From the NCBI GenBank assembly GCA_024413465.1, contig JAKSVU010000001.1:85949-149948 (forward strand): a stretch of DNA of 64,000 nucleotides. Direction: 5' to 3'. Below are positions 9,685 through 18,037 of the stretch, piece after piece; positions within the stretch are counted from its first letter, which is position 1; each line of letters starts with the position of its first letter. The stretch comes from Alphaproteobacteria bacterium (lineage in GTDB: Bacteria > Pseudomonadota > Alphaproteobacteria > CAAGCB01 > CAG-977). Made by a program: the position numbers and the translations under genes. Below the pieces are notes generated by a model, which did no database searches, had not been told where the DNA came from, and saw nothing but the letters and a program-made list of their open reading frames with translations.

Positions 9685-10785
9685 CTAGAAAAACTTTAAT
9701 AAATTATTTATACAAATCTGTTTTTGATCTAAGTCAATATCTAAGAATTCATTTGATATTTCTGAAATCATAGGTATTAAATCATAGGGTGTAGTCTTTT
9801 TACTTAAATTGTCAAAGACGAGATGTTCACCTTCCGTTACTTCAAGATAGGAATTTTTATCTGTAATGTAAATTAATAAATTTGATACAAAATGATAGAA
9901 TAATTTTTTAAAAACATTTAAAACTTTTTTATCTTTAGAATATTTTTCAATTGAATTTATTGCATCAAGTGTAGATTTCCTTAAAATAGAATCTATTATT
10001 TGCTGATAAATTTCAATGCCTCCTAACCTATTTAATTCAATTGCATTTCCAATACTTCCCTCCGATAGCAATGCTAAACTACGTAGGTAATTTTCTTTTT
10101 TTTCATAAAAATTTTCTTTTAGAAAAATCAGTTCATTATCATAACTTAATGGATGAAAATTTATTATTCTACATCTTGATTTTATTGTAGAGAGTAATTT
10201 TCCTATATTATGTGAAATTAAAATGATAATAATATTCCTAGGAGGTTCTTCTAAAGATTTTAATAAAGCATTAGAAGCTTGAGAATTCATATCATCTGCA
10301 CTATCAATAATTAAAATTCTTTTTTTATTCCCATCCAATGTCATATGCAAGAAACTATCTATATTTCTAATATCATCGATTCTAATTTCTTCGTATTTTT
10401 CTCTATTGTTTTCAATAATTGGATCTAATTTTTCACCTTTAGATATAAGTTCATCTCGTTCTTTTTGTTCTTTTGGTTTTAAAGCTTTTTCAATGATTTT
10501 TATTCTAGGATTGCTCTTTTGGATTAGACTCAGAACCTCTTTATTGTTAGGATCTGTTTTAAGGTTCGTTGTATTTTTTAAGTCAACACTGCCTATATTA
10601 TAGGATACAATAAATTTAGATAAACGATATGCAAAAGTTGCTTTTCCAATTCCTTTTGGACCTGAAAATATCCAAGAACCATCAATTTGATTCTTTTTTA
10701 TTAAATTCAAAAAAAAATGCTCAATATCTTCGTGTCCGATAAGTTCAGATTGTTCTTCAGGAAATTTATTTAATTGAAAAGCCAT
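9685..10785 (-). CDS. holB: DNA polymerase III subunit delta'
   Basis: Clamp-loader subunit that opens the sliding clamp at the replication fork. 366 residues. It has a recognisable P-loop GPKGIGKAT (residues 42-50), the SRC motif in KSRCRIINF, and LIIDSADDMNSQASNALLKS in the Walker B/sensor region. The four-cysteine zinc module of many delta' proteins is not evident. There is a Lys/Glu-rich insertion around residues 75-125, before the Walker B strand. The start overlaps the tmk stop by one base (TAATG). The C-terminal collar domain is divergent, as usual for this subunit. Confidence 0.9.
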   Translation of the reverse strand: MAFQLNKFPEEQSELIGHEDIEHFFLNLIKKNQIDGSWIFSGPKGIGKATFAYRLSKFIVSYNIGSVDLKNTTNLKTDPNNKEVLSLIQKSNPRIKIIEKALKPKEQKERDELISKGEKLDPIIENNREKYEEIRIDDIRNIDSFLHMTLDGNKKRILIIDSADDMNSQASNALLKSLEEPPRNIIIILISHNIGKLLSTIKSRCRIINFHPLSYDNELIFLKENFYEKKENYLRSLALLSEGSIGNAIELNRLGGIEIYQQIIDSILRKSTLDAINSIEKYSKDKKVLNVFKKLFYHFVSNLLIYITDKNSYLEVTEGEHLVFDNLSKKTTPYDLIPMISEISNEFLDIDLDQKQICINNLLKFF

Positions 10786-11429
10786 TATTTTGATAACAAT
10801 TTTAATTCTATTATATTACAAATTTCATTGTGAATATCATCTATCGATTTTGATGCATCAATGACAACACATCTTTCTTTATTATTTTTTGCAATATCTA
10901 AAAAAGCCAAACGCAATTTTTTATGGAATTCAATATCCATACATTCGTATCTATTTATACTATCAATATCTCTTTTTTTTATACGATGTAAACTTTCTTC
11001 GACTGAAAGATCCATTATAAATGTCAAATGAGGGGTAAAATTTCCTAAAACAATTTTATATAAATCTTCAACTTTTTTTACTCCAAGTCCTGTTTTCCCA
11101 TATGCAATTCCTTGATAAGCCATTGTAGAATCTGCAAAACGGTCACAAAGAACAGATATTCCATTATCAAGGTTTGGTTTTATCTTTCTTATAAAGTGAT
11201 CTCGTCTTGCTGCAAACATTAAAAGCGCCTCTGAAGTTGCATCCCAACTGTCCACTTTCCCCTTTAGCACAATGTTCCTGATTAACTCAGCGTTTTCTGT
11301 TCCACCAGGTTCTCTTGTGATGATATTTTTATACATTTTTTTTTCAAGGTAATCAGAGAGTATTTTTATCTGAGTAGATTTTCCAACACCCTCTCCTCCT
11401 TCGAAAGTTATAAAAAAAGATTTTCCCAT
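10785..11429 (-). CDS. tmk: Thymidylate kinase
   Basis: Phosphorylates dTMP to dTDP for DNA synthesis. 214 residues with P-loop GGEGVGKST (11-19), the DR motif in CDRFADSTMAYQG and the TREPGGT segment that binds dTMP. Seven bases after dacA and overlapping holB by one base, so the three are cotranscribed. AGG precedes the ATG. Nothing unusual. Confidence 0.96.
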   Translation of the reverse strand: MGKSFFITFEGGEGVGKSTQIKILSDYLEKKMYKNIITREPGGTENAELIRNIVLKGKVDSWDATSEALLMFAARRDHFIRKIKPNLDNGISVLCDRFADSTMAYQGIAYGKTGLGVKKVEDLYKIVLGNFTPHLTFIMDLSVEESLHRIKKRDIDSINRYECMDIEFHKKLRLAFLDIAKNNKERCVVIDASKSIDDIHNEICNIIELKLLSK

Positions 11430-11436
11430 ATAAAAC

Positions 11437-12597
11437 CTATTTAAAAATCTGTATAATGAAATTTTTCAAAACTTCTTTTAATTGTCCTAATTTCCCAATT
11501 TTTTTTATGTTTTCTGCAGCATAAATAGGAAGTTCTTGTTGAACTTTATCATCAAGCATCACCTGAATAGCTCCCACTTGAGTGCCTATTTTTAAAGGAG
11601 CTTTTACTGGTTTTTTATATTTTATAACAGCAGAAATTCCTTTCTGTTTTCCTCTTTCTAACGTAATTACGATGTTTTCTTTTGTTTGAACTGCAACATT
11701 TTTCTTTTCTCCGAACCAAACAGGAATGGTTGTAATTTTCTTACCTGCTTCAATTATTGTGTAATTATCAAAGTTTCTAAAGCCCCAGTTCATAATCTTT
11801 TGAGATTCTTCACTACGTTCTCTCATGGATTGTAATCCATTTACAACCATAATTAATCTTCGATTATCTTTTTTTGCAGAACCAACTAAACCAAACCCTG
11901 AAACGCTAGTGTGTCCTGTTTTCATACCATCTGCAATATCAGGCATACTAATTAACAGTGGATTCCTATTTTGTTGAACAATATTGTTATATTTAAATTC
12001 TTGTTCAGAATATATGCTATAATATTCTGGAAAGTCCATAATTATTCTATATGCCAATTTAGCTAAATCTTTAGCCGACATTTTCTGATTTGGATCAGGC
12101 CATCCTGTTGCATTTGCAAATTTTGAATGAGTAAGACCTAATTCCTCCGCTTTTTGATTAGCAAGTTTTGCAAAATTTTCTTCACTTCCAGCGATATTTT
12201 CTGCTGCAACAATGCAAGCATCATTACCAGAAACAACAATAATTCCACGAAGTAAATCACGCACTTTTACTTTTTGATTGGGTTCTAATGCCATTGTAGA
12301 ACTACCCGACTTGAATCCTCCCTTCTGCCAAGCATTTTTGCTAACAGTAAATTTTTCATCAAGTGATAAACTGCCATTTTTCAATCTTTCAAAAACAAGA
12401 TAAGCTGTCATTAATTTACTCATAGATGCTGGAGGCATTTCAACATCTGCGTTTTTCTCGTAAAAAAATTGCCCTGTTTCAAAATCCATTAAAATAGCAT
12501 TTTTTGCTTTTGTTTCTAAAGCGCTAGCAGAATGTACTGATAGCAAAGATAAACAAAAAAGAGGTGTAAAAATTATACTTTTATTCAAATTTTTCAT
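11437..12597 (-). CDS. dacA: D-alanyl-D-alanine carboxypeptidase (PBP5/6 family)
   Basis: Trims the terminal D-Ala from peptidoglycan pentapeptides in the periplasm. A signal peptide (residues 1 to about 26, cleaved after SASA) precedes the serine-peptidase domain, whose active-site motifs are S58-M-S-K61, S123-G-N and K226-T-G. The C-terminal part (about 290-386) is the PBP5-type beta domain and ends in a basic/hydrophobic stretch that could act as an amphipathic membrane anchor. AAGGA precedes the ATG. It follows rlpA by 24 bases, in keeping with a joint role in cell-wall remodelling. Confidence 0.94.
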   Translation of the reverse strand: MKNLNKSIIFTPLFCLSLLSVHSASALETKAKNAILMDFETGQFFYEKNADVEMPPASMSKLMTAYLVFERLKNGSLSLDEKFTVSKNAWQKGGFKSGSSTMALEPNQKVKVRDLLRGIIVVSGNDACIVAAENIAGSEENFAKLANQKAEELGLTHSKFANATGWPDPNQKMSAKDLAKLAYRIIMDFPEYYSIYSEQEFKYNNIVQQNRNPLLISMPDIADGMKTGHTSVSGFGLVGSAKKDNRRLIMVVNGLQSMRERSEESQKIMNWGFRNFDNYTIIEAGKKITTIPVWFGEKKNVAVQTKENIVITLERGKQKGISAVIKYKKPVKAPLKIGTQVGAIQVMLDDKVQQELPIYAAENIKKIGKLGQLKEVLKNFIIQIFK

Positions 12598-12621
12598 AAT
12601 TTATTCCTTGCTACTTATATT

Positions 12622-13701
12622 TTATTTTGAAGATTTTTCTTCTACTAATCTTGCATCAGAAAATTCAGTTTCTTTTTTCACATTATCGATAATATTCAAA
12701 GCTTCTTTTGCATTTGTAGGACCTAAACGAACGCGATATAATTTCTTGTTGTTTACCGTAATTGGGATAATGATAGTTGAACCATATTTTGAAACTTTTC
12801 TACGAACATTCTCTGCTTTATCTTCATTTCCAAAAGCCCCAACTTGAACATAATAACCAGGCTTTAATTCAAGTTTCTGTTTATTTGCACTTGCTGTAAC
12901 AGAATTTCCACCTTGTGTTTTCTTTGAAACAACAATCTTTTTCTCTGTTGTTTTTTGTTTTTGAATAATACTCTGTTCTACTTTTGGTTGTTCATCTTTG
13001 TCCCAATCGTTATATTTATTAACCTCTTTTTTTGTTTCGGTTGAGTTTACTAAAGGAACATTCATAGAATCATCCGAATTATCAGATATTATTTTTTCAT
13101 CAATATTTTTTACATGAATATTCTGAGGAGAGTTTAAAACTTTTTTCTCGAGATCAAATAAATCATTTTTATTAGAAGTTTCGGATAAAAGTTCTTCTTT
13201 TAGTTGTTTGCTTTCATTTGCCAAAATTTCAACTTTAACCTGTGTTGTTCCTTGTTCTTCAAAACCTAATAGCTGAGCTGCATATTTTGAAACGGAAATA
13301 ATTTTATCATTAGAAAAAGGACCACGATCATTTACCCTTAAATTTAAGGTTCTTCCATTCTGTAAATTTGTCACGCGAACCATACTAGGTAATGGTAATG
13401 TTTTATGAGCAGCTGTTGCTGCATGTGAACTATAATATTCACCATTAGCAGTGATACTGTTGTGAAAATCAGCGTCATACCACGAAGCCACTCCCGTTTC
13501 TTGGTATGAATAATCTTCCTTCGGAGTATAAAATGTTCCTTCAATGGAATATGGTGCTTCAACCTTATAATATCCAACATTCTTCGATGAAGATTGTTGT
13601 GGAGTTAAGTTGGGGTTTGATGAATAAACAATTGCACTATCAGAACATCCAACAATTGGTAAAATTGAAGTAAATAAAAATAATCTAAATGTCTTTCTCA
13701 T
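12622..13701 (-). CDS. rlpA: Septal ring lytic transglycosylase RlpA with SPOR domain
   Basis: Cleaves denuded glycan strands at the division septum. 359 residues: an N-terminal lipoprotein-type signal with the likely lipid-attached cysteine in PIVGCSD (C19), a double-psi beta-barrel domain at about 68-160 (GVASWYDADF, VRVNDRGPF with the catalytic-type aspartate), a Lys/Glu/Ser-rich linker, and a C-terminal SPOR domain from about residue 283 (GYYVQVGAFGNEDKAENVRR) that targets septal glycan. GAGAGG precedes the start. A 131-base gap separates it from mltB, so it may have its own promoter; that gap carries a perfect palindrome with two GANTC sites. dacA lies downstream. Confidence 0.93.
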   Translation of the reverse strand: MRKTFRLFLFTSILPIVGCSDSAIVYSSNPNLTPQQSSSKNVGYYKVEAPYSIEGTFYTPKEDYSYQETGVASWYDADFHNSITANGEYYSSHAATAAHKTLPLPSMVRVTNLQNGRTLNLRVNDRGPFSNDKIISVSKYAAQLLGFEEQGTTQVKVEILANESKQLKEELLSETSNKNDLFDLEKKVLNSPQNIHVKNIDEKIISDNSDDSMNVPLVNSTETKKEVNKYNDWDKDEQPKVEQSIIQKQKTTEKKIVVSKKTQGGNSVTASANKQKLELKPGYYVQVGAFGNEDKAENVRRKVSKYGSTIIIPITVNNKKLYRVRLGPTNAKEALNIIDNVKKETEFSDARLVEEKSSK

Positions 13702-13807
13702 AAAGAACCTCTCTACTTCCCTAAGAATAAACTAATATACATATAACAATCAAGTAAGATAGTTTATTTTTTTTTTATAATTTTTAATTTTTTTTTAAAC
13801 ATTTTTA

Positions 13808-13827
13808 CAATTGAATCGATTCAATTG
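13808..13827. promoter_or_regulatory. 20-bp perfect palindrome with two abutting GANTC sites
   Basis: CAATTGAATCGATTCAATTG is its own reverse complement. It contains GAATC (13813-13817) directly followed by GATTC (13818-13822), both sites for the alphaproteobacterial cell-cycle methylase CcrM. It lies between mltB and rlpA, about 107-126 bases upstream of the rlpA start. It could be a protein-binding site or the hairpin of a weak mltB terminator, although A rather than T follows it on the minus strand. Confidence 0.5.
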
Positions 13828-13832
13828 ATATT

Positions 13833-15275
13833 TTAAATTTTTTCTAAATTTCGATTAGACTGCATTTCAATTTTTATGAGCAATAATCTATCAAATTTTG
13901 GCCAAGAAATACCATAACTTTTTTTAAATTTTTCTATAGCTTTCTTTGTGTTTTTTCCTAGTGTTCCATCAATTTTTCCAGTGTAATATTTTCCTTTTTT
14001 TAAAATTTTTTGTAAATTTTTCACATCTGTTTTTGATAGTTTTATATTAAGCGGATTATTTTCTGAAACGATTTTCATAAATTCCAAAAGCGCCTTAGTT
14101 GCATATCCATCTGTTGGAAGATCATAAATTTGTTGAAAATTACGGATAGCTTCTCTACTTTTCTTTCCAAGAACACCATCACATTTATCTGAATATAATG
14201 AAAATTTTTCTAATAACCTTTGAATTTCAAAGGCTTCCTTAGAAGATAAATCAACGTTTTTCTTTTCGTATTTTTTTCTGATGGATGTTCCTCCTTGAAT
14301 CCTATCTGCAAGATGTCCAACTGCAATTGCATAATTTATGGAATTGTTCCATTTTAAAATTACATCAAAATTAGAAAATGTTAAAAAAGCTGGCCCTTGA
14401 ATCCCTGTTGGTAAATATAATTTTGCAAACATTCTCTGTTGAATATTTTTATTGAAATCAATAATAACAATTCCCTCTTCAATCCATTCATGAATTGTTT
14501 TTATTTGTTCGACATTATTCCAATTAAATTTTTTTGGCAAAAAGACTTCCATTCCCCAAGGTAATGAATGCTTCCATCCTTCTGATTTTAAATAATTTGC
14601 AGCAGATGTTATTGCATCTGGAAAACTTTCCCATAAATCTTTCTCTCCATCAAAATCTGCGTCAATAGCATAATTTAAATATGTCGAAGGCATAAATTGA
14701 AAGTTTCCAAAAGCTCCGGCCCAAGACCCTTTCATTTTATTTTCTGAAACTCCAGATTGAATCATTTTTAATGCAGAAACAAGTTCATTTCCAAAAAAAG
14801 AAGACCTTCTTGGATCAAATGCCAAAGTAGTTAGAGAATCTAGAATAGGGATATCGCCTTTTGCATTTCCGAAATTAGTTTCCATGGCCCAAAAGGCAAT
14901 TAAAATCTCTGGTTGCACACCATATTCTTTTTCAATTTTTGATAAAATATGGTGATATTTTTTTTTGTAAAACTGTGCTTTTTTTATTCTTTGATTGGTA
15001 ATAGAATTATCTATGTACGATTGAATATCTTTTCGAAATTCTGGTTGATGTTTATCTGCACTTATAACACTTTTTAAAATATGTCTGGTAAACATTGTCT
15101 TATCAAGAGTTTGTATAGATATGGATTTTCTTAAAGCTGTTCTCCTAAATTCTTCATTCCAATCATTATAATTAGTATACAAAACATCCGCATTTGTTGT
15201 TGAAAAACAAAAAAAATAAATGAATATATAAAAAATGACAGAAATTTTATAACGCTTAAAAAACATATATTTCAC
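13833..15275 (-). CDS. mltB: Lytic murein transglycosylase (MltB-type) with two peptidoglycan-binding domains
   Basis: Cuts the glycan strand of peptidoglycan, leaving 1,6-anhydro ends; periplasmic. 480 residues: a signal peptide (first 29 or so), an SLT catalytic domain of the MltB family with catalytic E132 in AFWAMETNFG and the GSWAGAFGNFQFMPSTYL substrate-binding segment. Two C-terminal peptidoglycan-binding modules follow (about 345-405 and 415-470), each with the D-G-x-L-G-K pattern (CDGVLGKKSREAIRNF and IDGTLGKNTKKAIEKF). Two such modules is one more than usual. The GTG start at 15275 overlaps the upstream stop as GTGA; an ATG three codons later is possible. Confidence 0.9.
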   Translation of the reverse strand: MKYMFFKRYKISVIFYIFIYFFCFSTTNADVLYTNYNDWNEEFRRTALRKSISIQTLDKTMFTRHILKSVISADKHQPEFRKDIQSYIDNSITNQRIKKAQFYKKKYHHILSKIEKEYGVQPEILIAFWAMETNFGNAKGDIPILDSLTTLAFDPRRSSFFGNELVSALKMIQSGVSENKMKGSWAGAFGNFQFMPSTYLNYAIDADFDGEKDLWESFPDAITSAANYLKSEGWKHSLPWGMEVFLPKKFNWNNVEQIKTIHEWIEEGIVIIDFNKNIQQRMFAKLYLPTGIQGPAFLTFSNFDVILKWNNSINYAIAVGHLADRIQGGTSIRKKYEKKNVDLSSKEAFEIQRLLEKFSLYSDKCDGVLGKKSREAIRNFQQIYDLPTDGYATKALLEFMKIVSENNPLNIKLSKTDVKNLQKILKKGKYYTGKIDGTLGKNTKKAIEKFKKSYGISWPKFDRLLLIKIEMQSNRNLEKI

Positions 15276-15859
15276 AGTATTTCTTTATTTAATTGTTCGT
15301 ACAGAAGTAAAAGTGAAAAATAATCGGTTAAGCTTGTTATAGAAATTTTCAACTCACTGTTTGTAAAATTGACAATGAATTTGCCAGCAATTTCATTTCG
15401 AGGTGGAATAATTGTAAAGGAAGAAATTTGTTTTAGATTATAAATAGTTACTCCATACTGATCGGATGATTTAAAAAAATTGAAAATTTGTTTTTTTGTT
15501 AAAATTATAAATTCACCAGAATTTTCTAATTCAATAGAAAAAGTAATATTTTCGATTTTTTCAAAATCTGAAAAAAGAAGATTAACTTGTTTTGATAATA
15601 TTTTGTTTTTACTTAATATATTGTTTTTTAAAGTGGTAATTTCATCTGCAGAAATTTCTTCTCTTGGTTTTATATTTCCTGAAGTTTTGCCAAGATTTAG
15701 CTCATTAGCTTTATCTTTTACATCATTTAATTTTTGTTTTGCTTTTTCTGTAAGTTCATTTACATCAAGATTCTTAGCTTTTTCAACAACTCCTCCTAAA
15801 AAACCTGATAATTTTTTCCCAACTTCTTGAACTTTTTCATTTGACTGCAATTCTGCCAT
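15272..15859 (-). CDS. Hypothetical protein, amphipathic N-terminus and possible PH-like C-terminus
   Basis: I do not recognise this family. 195 residues, no signal peptide or membrane segment. Residues 5-60 are a charged, Ala/Lys/Glu-rich helix with repeated E-K-A-K and K-x-K-A-N patterns (EKAKNLDVNELTEKAKQKLN), like amphipathic or LEA-type helices. Residues 85-195 alternate hydrophobic strands and end in a helix (LKISITSLTDYFSLLLLYEQ). This strand-rich domain closing in a helix suggests a bacterial PH-like fold, but only weakly. A strong GGAGG precedes the ATG. It sits 11 bases after malQ and overlaps mltB by 4, bridging the glycogen and cell-wall genes. Confidence 0.75.
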   Translation of the reverse strand: MAELQSNEKVQEVGKKLSGFLGGVVEKAKNLDVNELTEKAKQKLNDVKDKANELNLGKTSGNIKPREEISADEITTLKNNILSKNKILSKQVNLLFSDFEKIENITFSIELENSGEFIILTKKQIFNFFKSSDQYGVTIYNLKQISSFTIIPPRNEIAGKFIVNFTNSELKISITSLTDYFSLLLLYEQLNKEIL

Positions 15860-15870
15860 GTTTCCTCCAT

Positions 15871-18018
15871 TTAAATTCTTGATGAATTAACAATATTACA
15901 TATTTTTTTCATTGAACAATTATCTTTTAAATCTTCTAATTTTACAGGAAGTTTTATTCTCCAATTAGGATATTCATTTGTTGTTCCAGGAACATTCATT
16001 TGTTCTTTTTGAGATAAAACATCTTCAAGTTGAACTAAAAAAACTTTACTGGAAGTGGTAGACAAATAGCGATATACCATTTCTACCATTTTTGGAGGAA
16101 TTTCACCACCAGTTATCTGTTTTTCAAAATTTTTCTTATCCATAAACCACAATCCTTGCTTTGACAAAGCTTCAATTAAAAATTTACGATCAGATTTTCT
16201 TGAATTTGTTGCATTTTCATAAGAAATTTCATCGGCAAAACATCCCAAAGTTTTGCTAAATTTTATATCATCTTCAGCCCAATATCCCAACAATGTTGGC
16301 ATATCATGAGTTCCTGCAGCAGCTAATGCTGAAGATGGGTAATTTTGAGGTTCAATATATGACCCATCTTGATTTTTTTCAAATCTGCATACTTTAAAAG
16401 AAAGAATACCTGCCTCGTGTAAAGCTTCTCTGAAAAAGTCAGGAACGACCCCTAAATCCTCACCAATAACAAGACATTTGTTTCTGTGGCTTTCTAGTGC
16501 AACAATTCCTACAATGTCAGAAAAAGGATACATTATATAGGCTCCAGGCTCATTTTTGGGAATACAAAATAATCGAGCTAGTCCCATCGCATGATCAATA
16601 CGAACAGCCCCTGCTCGTTTCATATTTGCTTGTAAAATCTTTCGGTATGTTTTGTAGCCTTCTTTTTTCATTTCTTTCGGACGCATTGGTGCAACTCCCC
16701 AACTTTGCCCATTAGCATTAAATATATCAGGAGGAGAACCTATACTTAAATCAACTGAAAATAAATCTTGATTACTCCAAGTTTCTGAACTTTCTGATGC
16801 GACACCTACAGCCAAATCTTGGTATATTCCTATTTTTAATCCAGCAATATTCACTTCATCAGAAGCCCTTTTTAATTGTCTATCAGCAATCCAAAAAAGA
16901 TATTTAAAAAACATTATTCTGTCTGAATGTTCTTTTGCAAAATTTGATACAGTTTCACTATTAGGATCATGAAAACCTTTATCCCAAGAAAGAAAACCAA
17001 TGTTTTTATTTTTCAAAGCAAAATTTTCAGCTAAAACTTGATATAGGGCAACATTCTCGAGAGATTTTCCATTTTCAATACAAAATTCATCAAAATCTTT
17101 ATCTCCTTTAAAATCTGCATATAAAGCTTCAAGAGCCTGCATTTTTAATTTACCAACAGCCGTATAATTTACAATTTTACTTTCTCGAACACATGTAAGA
17201 TCTTTCTGAAAATCCGATGTTTTTATGAGATTATCAAAATGTTTTCCTTTGTGTTCTACGGAAAAAATATCAATATACAATGGGTTTAAAAATTGCCTTG
17301 TAGATGAATAATATGGACTTGCTGTTTCTACTGACGATAAAAATGCAACATTTACAGGATTTATTCCTAAAATATCAGCACCAAAAGATGCAGCAATTTT
17401 TCCCATTTTCCCCAAATCAGAAAAATCACCTATTCCTTGGCTATTTTCAGAATGTAAGGCGTATAATTGTAGAGGGAAGCCCCAAGGCTTTCCACCTTGT
17501 TCCATAAATTCAGGTTGATAACATTTTTGTGGTACTACAATAAAAGAACATTCCTTTCCTTTTGAAGCAAAATTCTGTCCAAAAACATTAAGAGTATGAT
17601 ATCCTAATTTCTTAGGAATTTTTAAAGAAAGAATTTTTTGTTCAAATTTTTCATTTTCTTTTACAGTTTTTAACTCATCTAAATCTAATTCTTGTGTATA
17701 TTTCTCACCATCTTCAAATGTAATAAGATATGATGTTTTTTTCTTGCAAACGGATTTTTTTATATTGACAGGAATATCAACGGTCTCTTTTTCATATCTT
17801 GCGACAACTACGTAAGGTAAAGCCCTGCTGAATTCATCTTCTTCCATTTTTTCAAGAGATTGTTTTGCTTTTTTTTCGGAAGAAATATCTACTTTTAAAG
17901 AAGTTAGTAAAGCTTTTTTTGTTTCTATAGAGGTAGTATAAAGTTTTCCTTCTGCAAAAAATTCTGGCAAAATTCCCATTTTTTCCGCTAAAATATTAAT
18001 AATATCATCGTAAGACAT
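15871..18018 (-). CDS. malQ: 4-alpha-glucanotransferase (amylomaltase, GH77)
   Basis: Transfers alpha-1,4-glucan segments between maltodextrins, releasing glucose. 715 residues, the long MalQ form with an N-terminal extension of beta domains. GH77 catalytic signatures: VRIDHAMGLARLFCIP (nucleophile Asp near residue 474), IGEDLGVVPDF (acid/base Glu near 519) and GTHDMPTLLGYW (Asp near 571). The 250s-type loop region and the closing NVPGTTNEYPNWR are standard. AGGAATAG precedes the ATG. Nineteen bases after glgX in the glgE-mak-glgB-glgX-malQ cluster, where it would recycle the short chains freed by debranching. A second, divergent MalQ is encoded at 59227-61863. Confidence 0.95.
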   Translation of the reverse strand: MSYDDIINILAEKMGILPEFFAEGKLYTTSIETKKALLTSLKVDISSEKKAKQSLEKMEEDEFSRALPYVVVARYEKETVDIPVNIKKSVCKKKTSYLITFEDGEKYTQELDLDELKTVKENEKFEQKILSLKIPKKLGYHTLNVFGQNFASKGKECSFIVVPQKCYQPEFMEQGGKPWGFPLQLYALHSENSQGIGDFSDLGKMGKIAASFGADILGINPVNVAFLSSVETASPYYSSTRQFLNPLYIDIFSVEHKGKHFDNLIKTSDFQKDLTCVRESKIVNYTAVGKLKMQALEALYADFKGDKDFDEFCIENGKSLENVALYQVLAENFALKNKNIGFLSWDKGFHDPNSETVSNFAKEHSDRIMFFKYLFWIADRQLKRASDEVNIAGLKIGIYQDLAVGVASESSETWSNQDLFSVDLSIGSPPDIFNANGQSWGVAPMRPKEMKKEGYKTYRKILQANMKRAGAVRIDHAMGLARLFCIPKNEPGAYIMYPFSDIVGIVALESHRNKCLVIGEDLGVVPDFFREALHEAGILSFKVCRFEKNQDGSYIEPQNYPSSALAAAGTHDMPTLLGYWAEDDIKFSKTLGCFADEISYENATNSRKSDRKFLIEALSKQGLWFMDKKNFEKQITGGEIPPKMVEMVYRYLSTTSSKVFLVQLEDVLSQKEQMNVPGTTNEYPNWRIKLPVKLEDLKDNCSMKKICNIVNSSRI

Positions 18019-18037
18019 CTATTCCTATACCTCTTTA

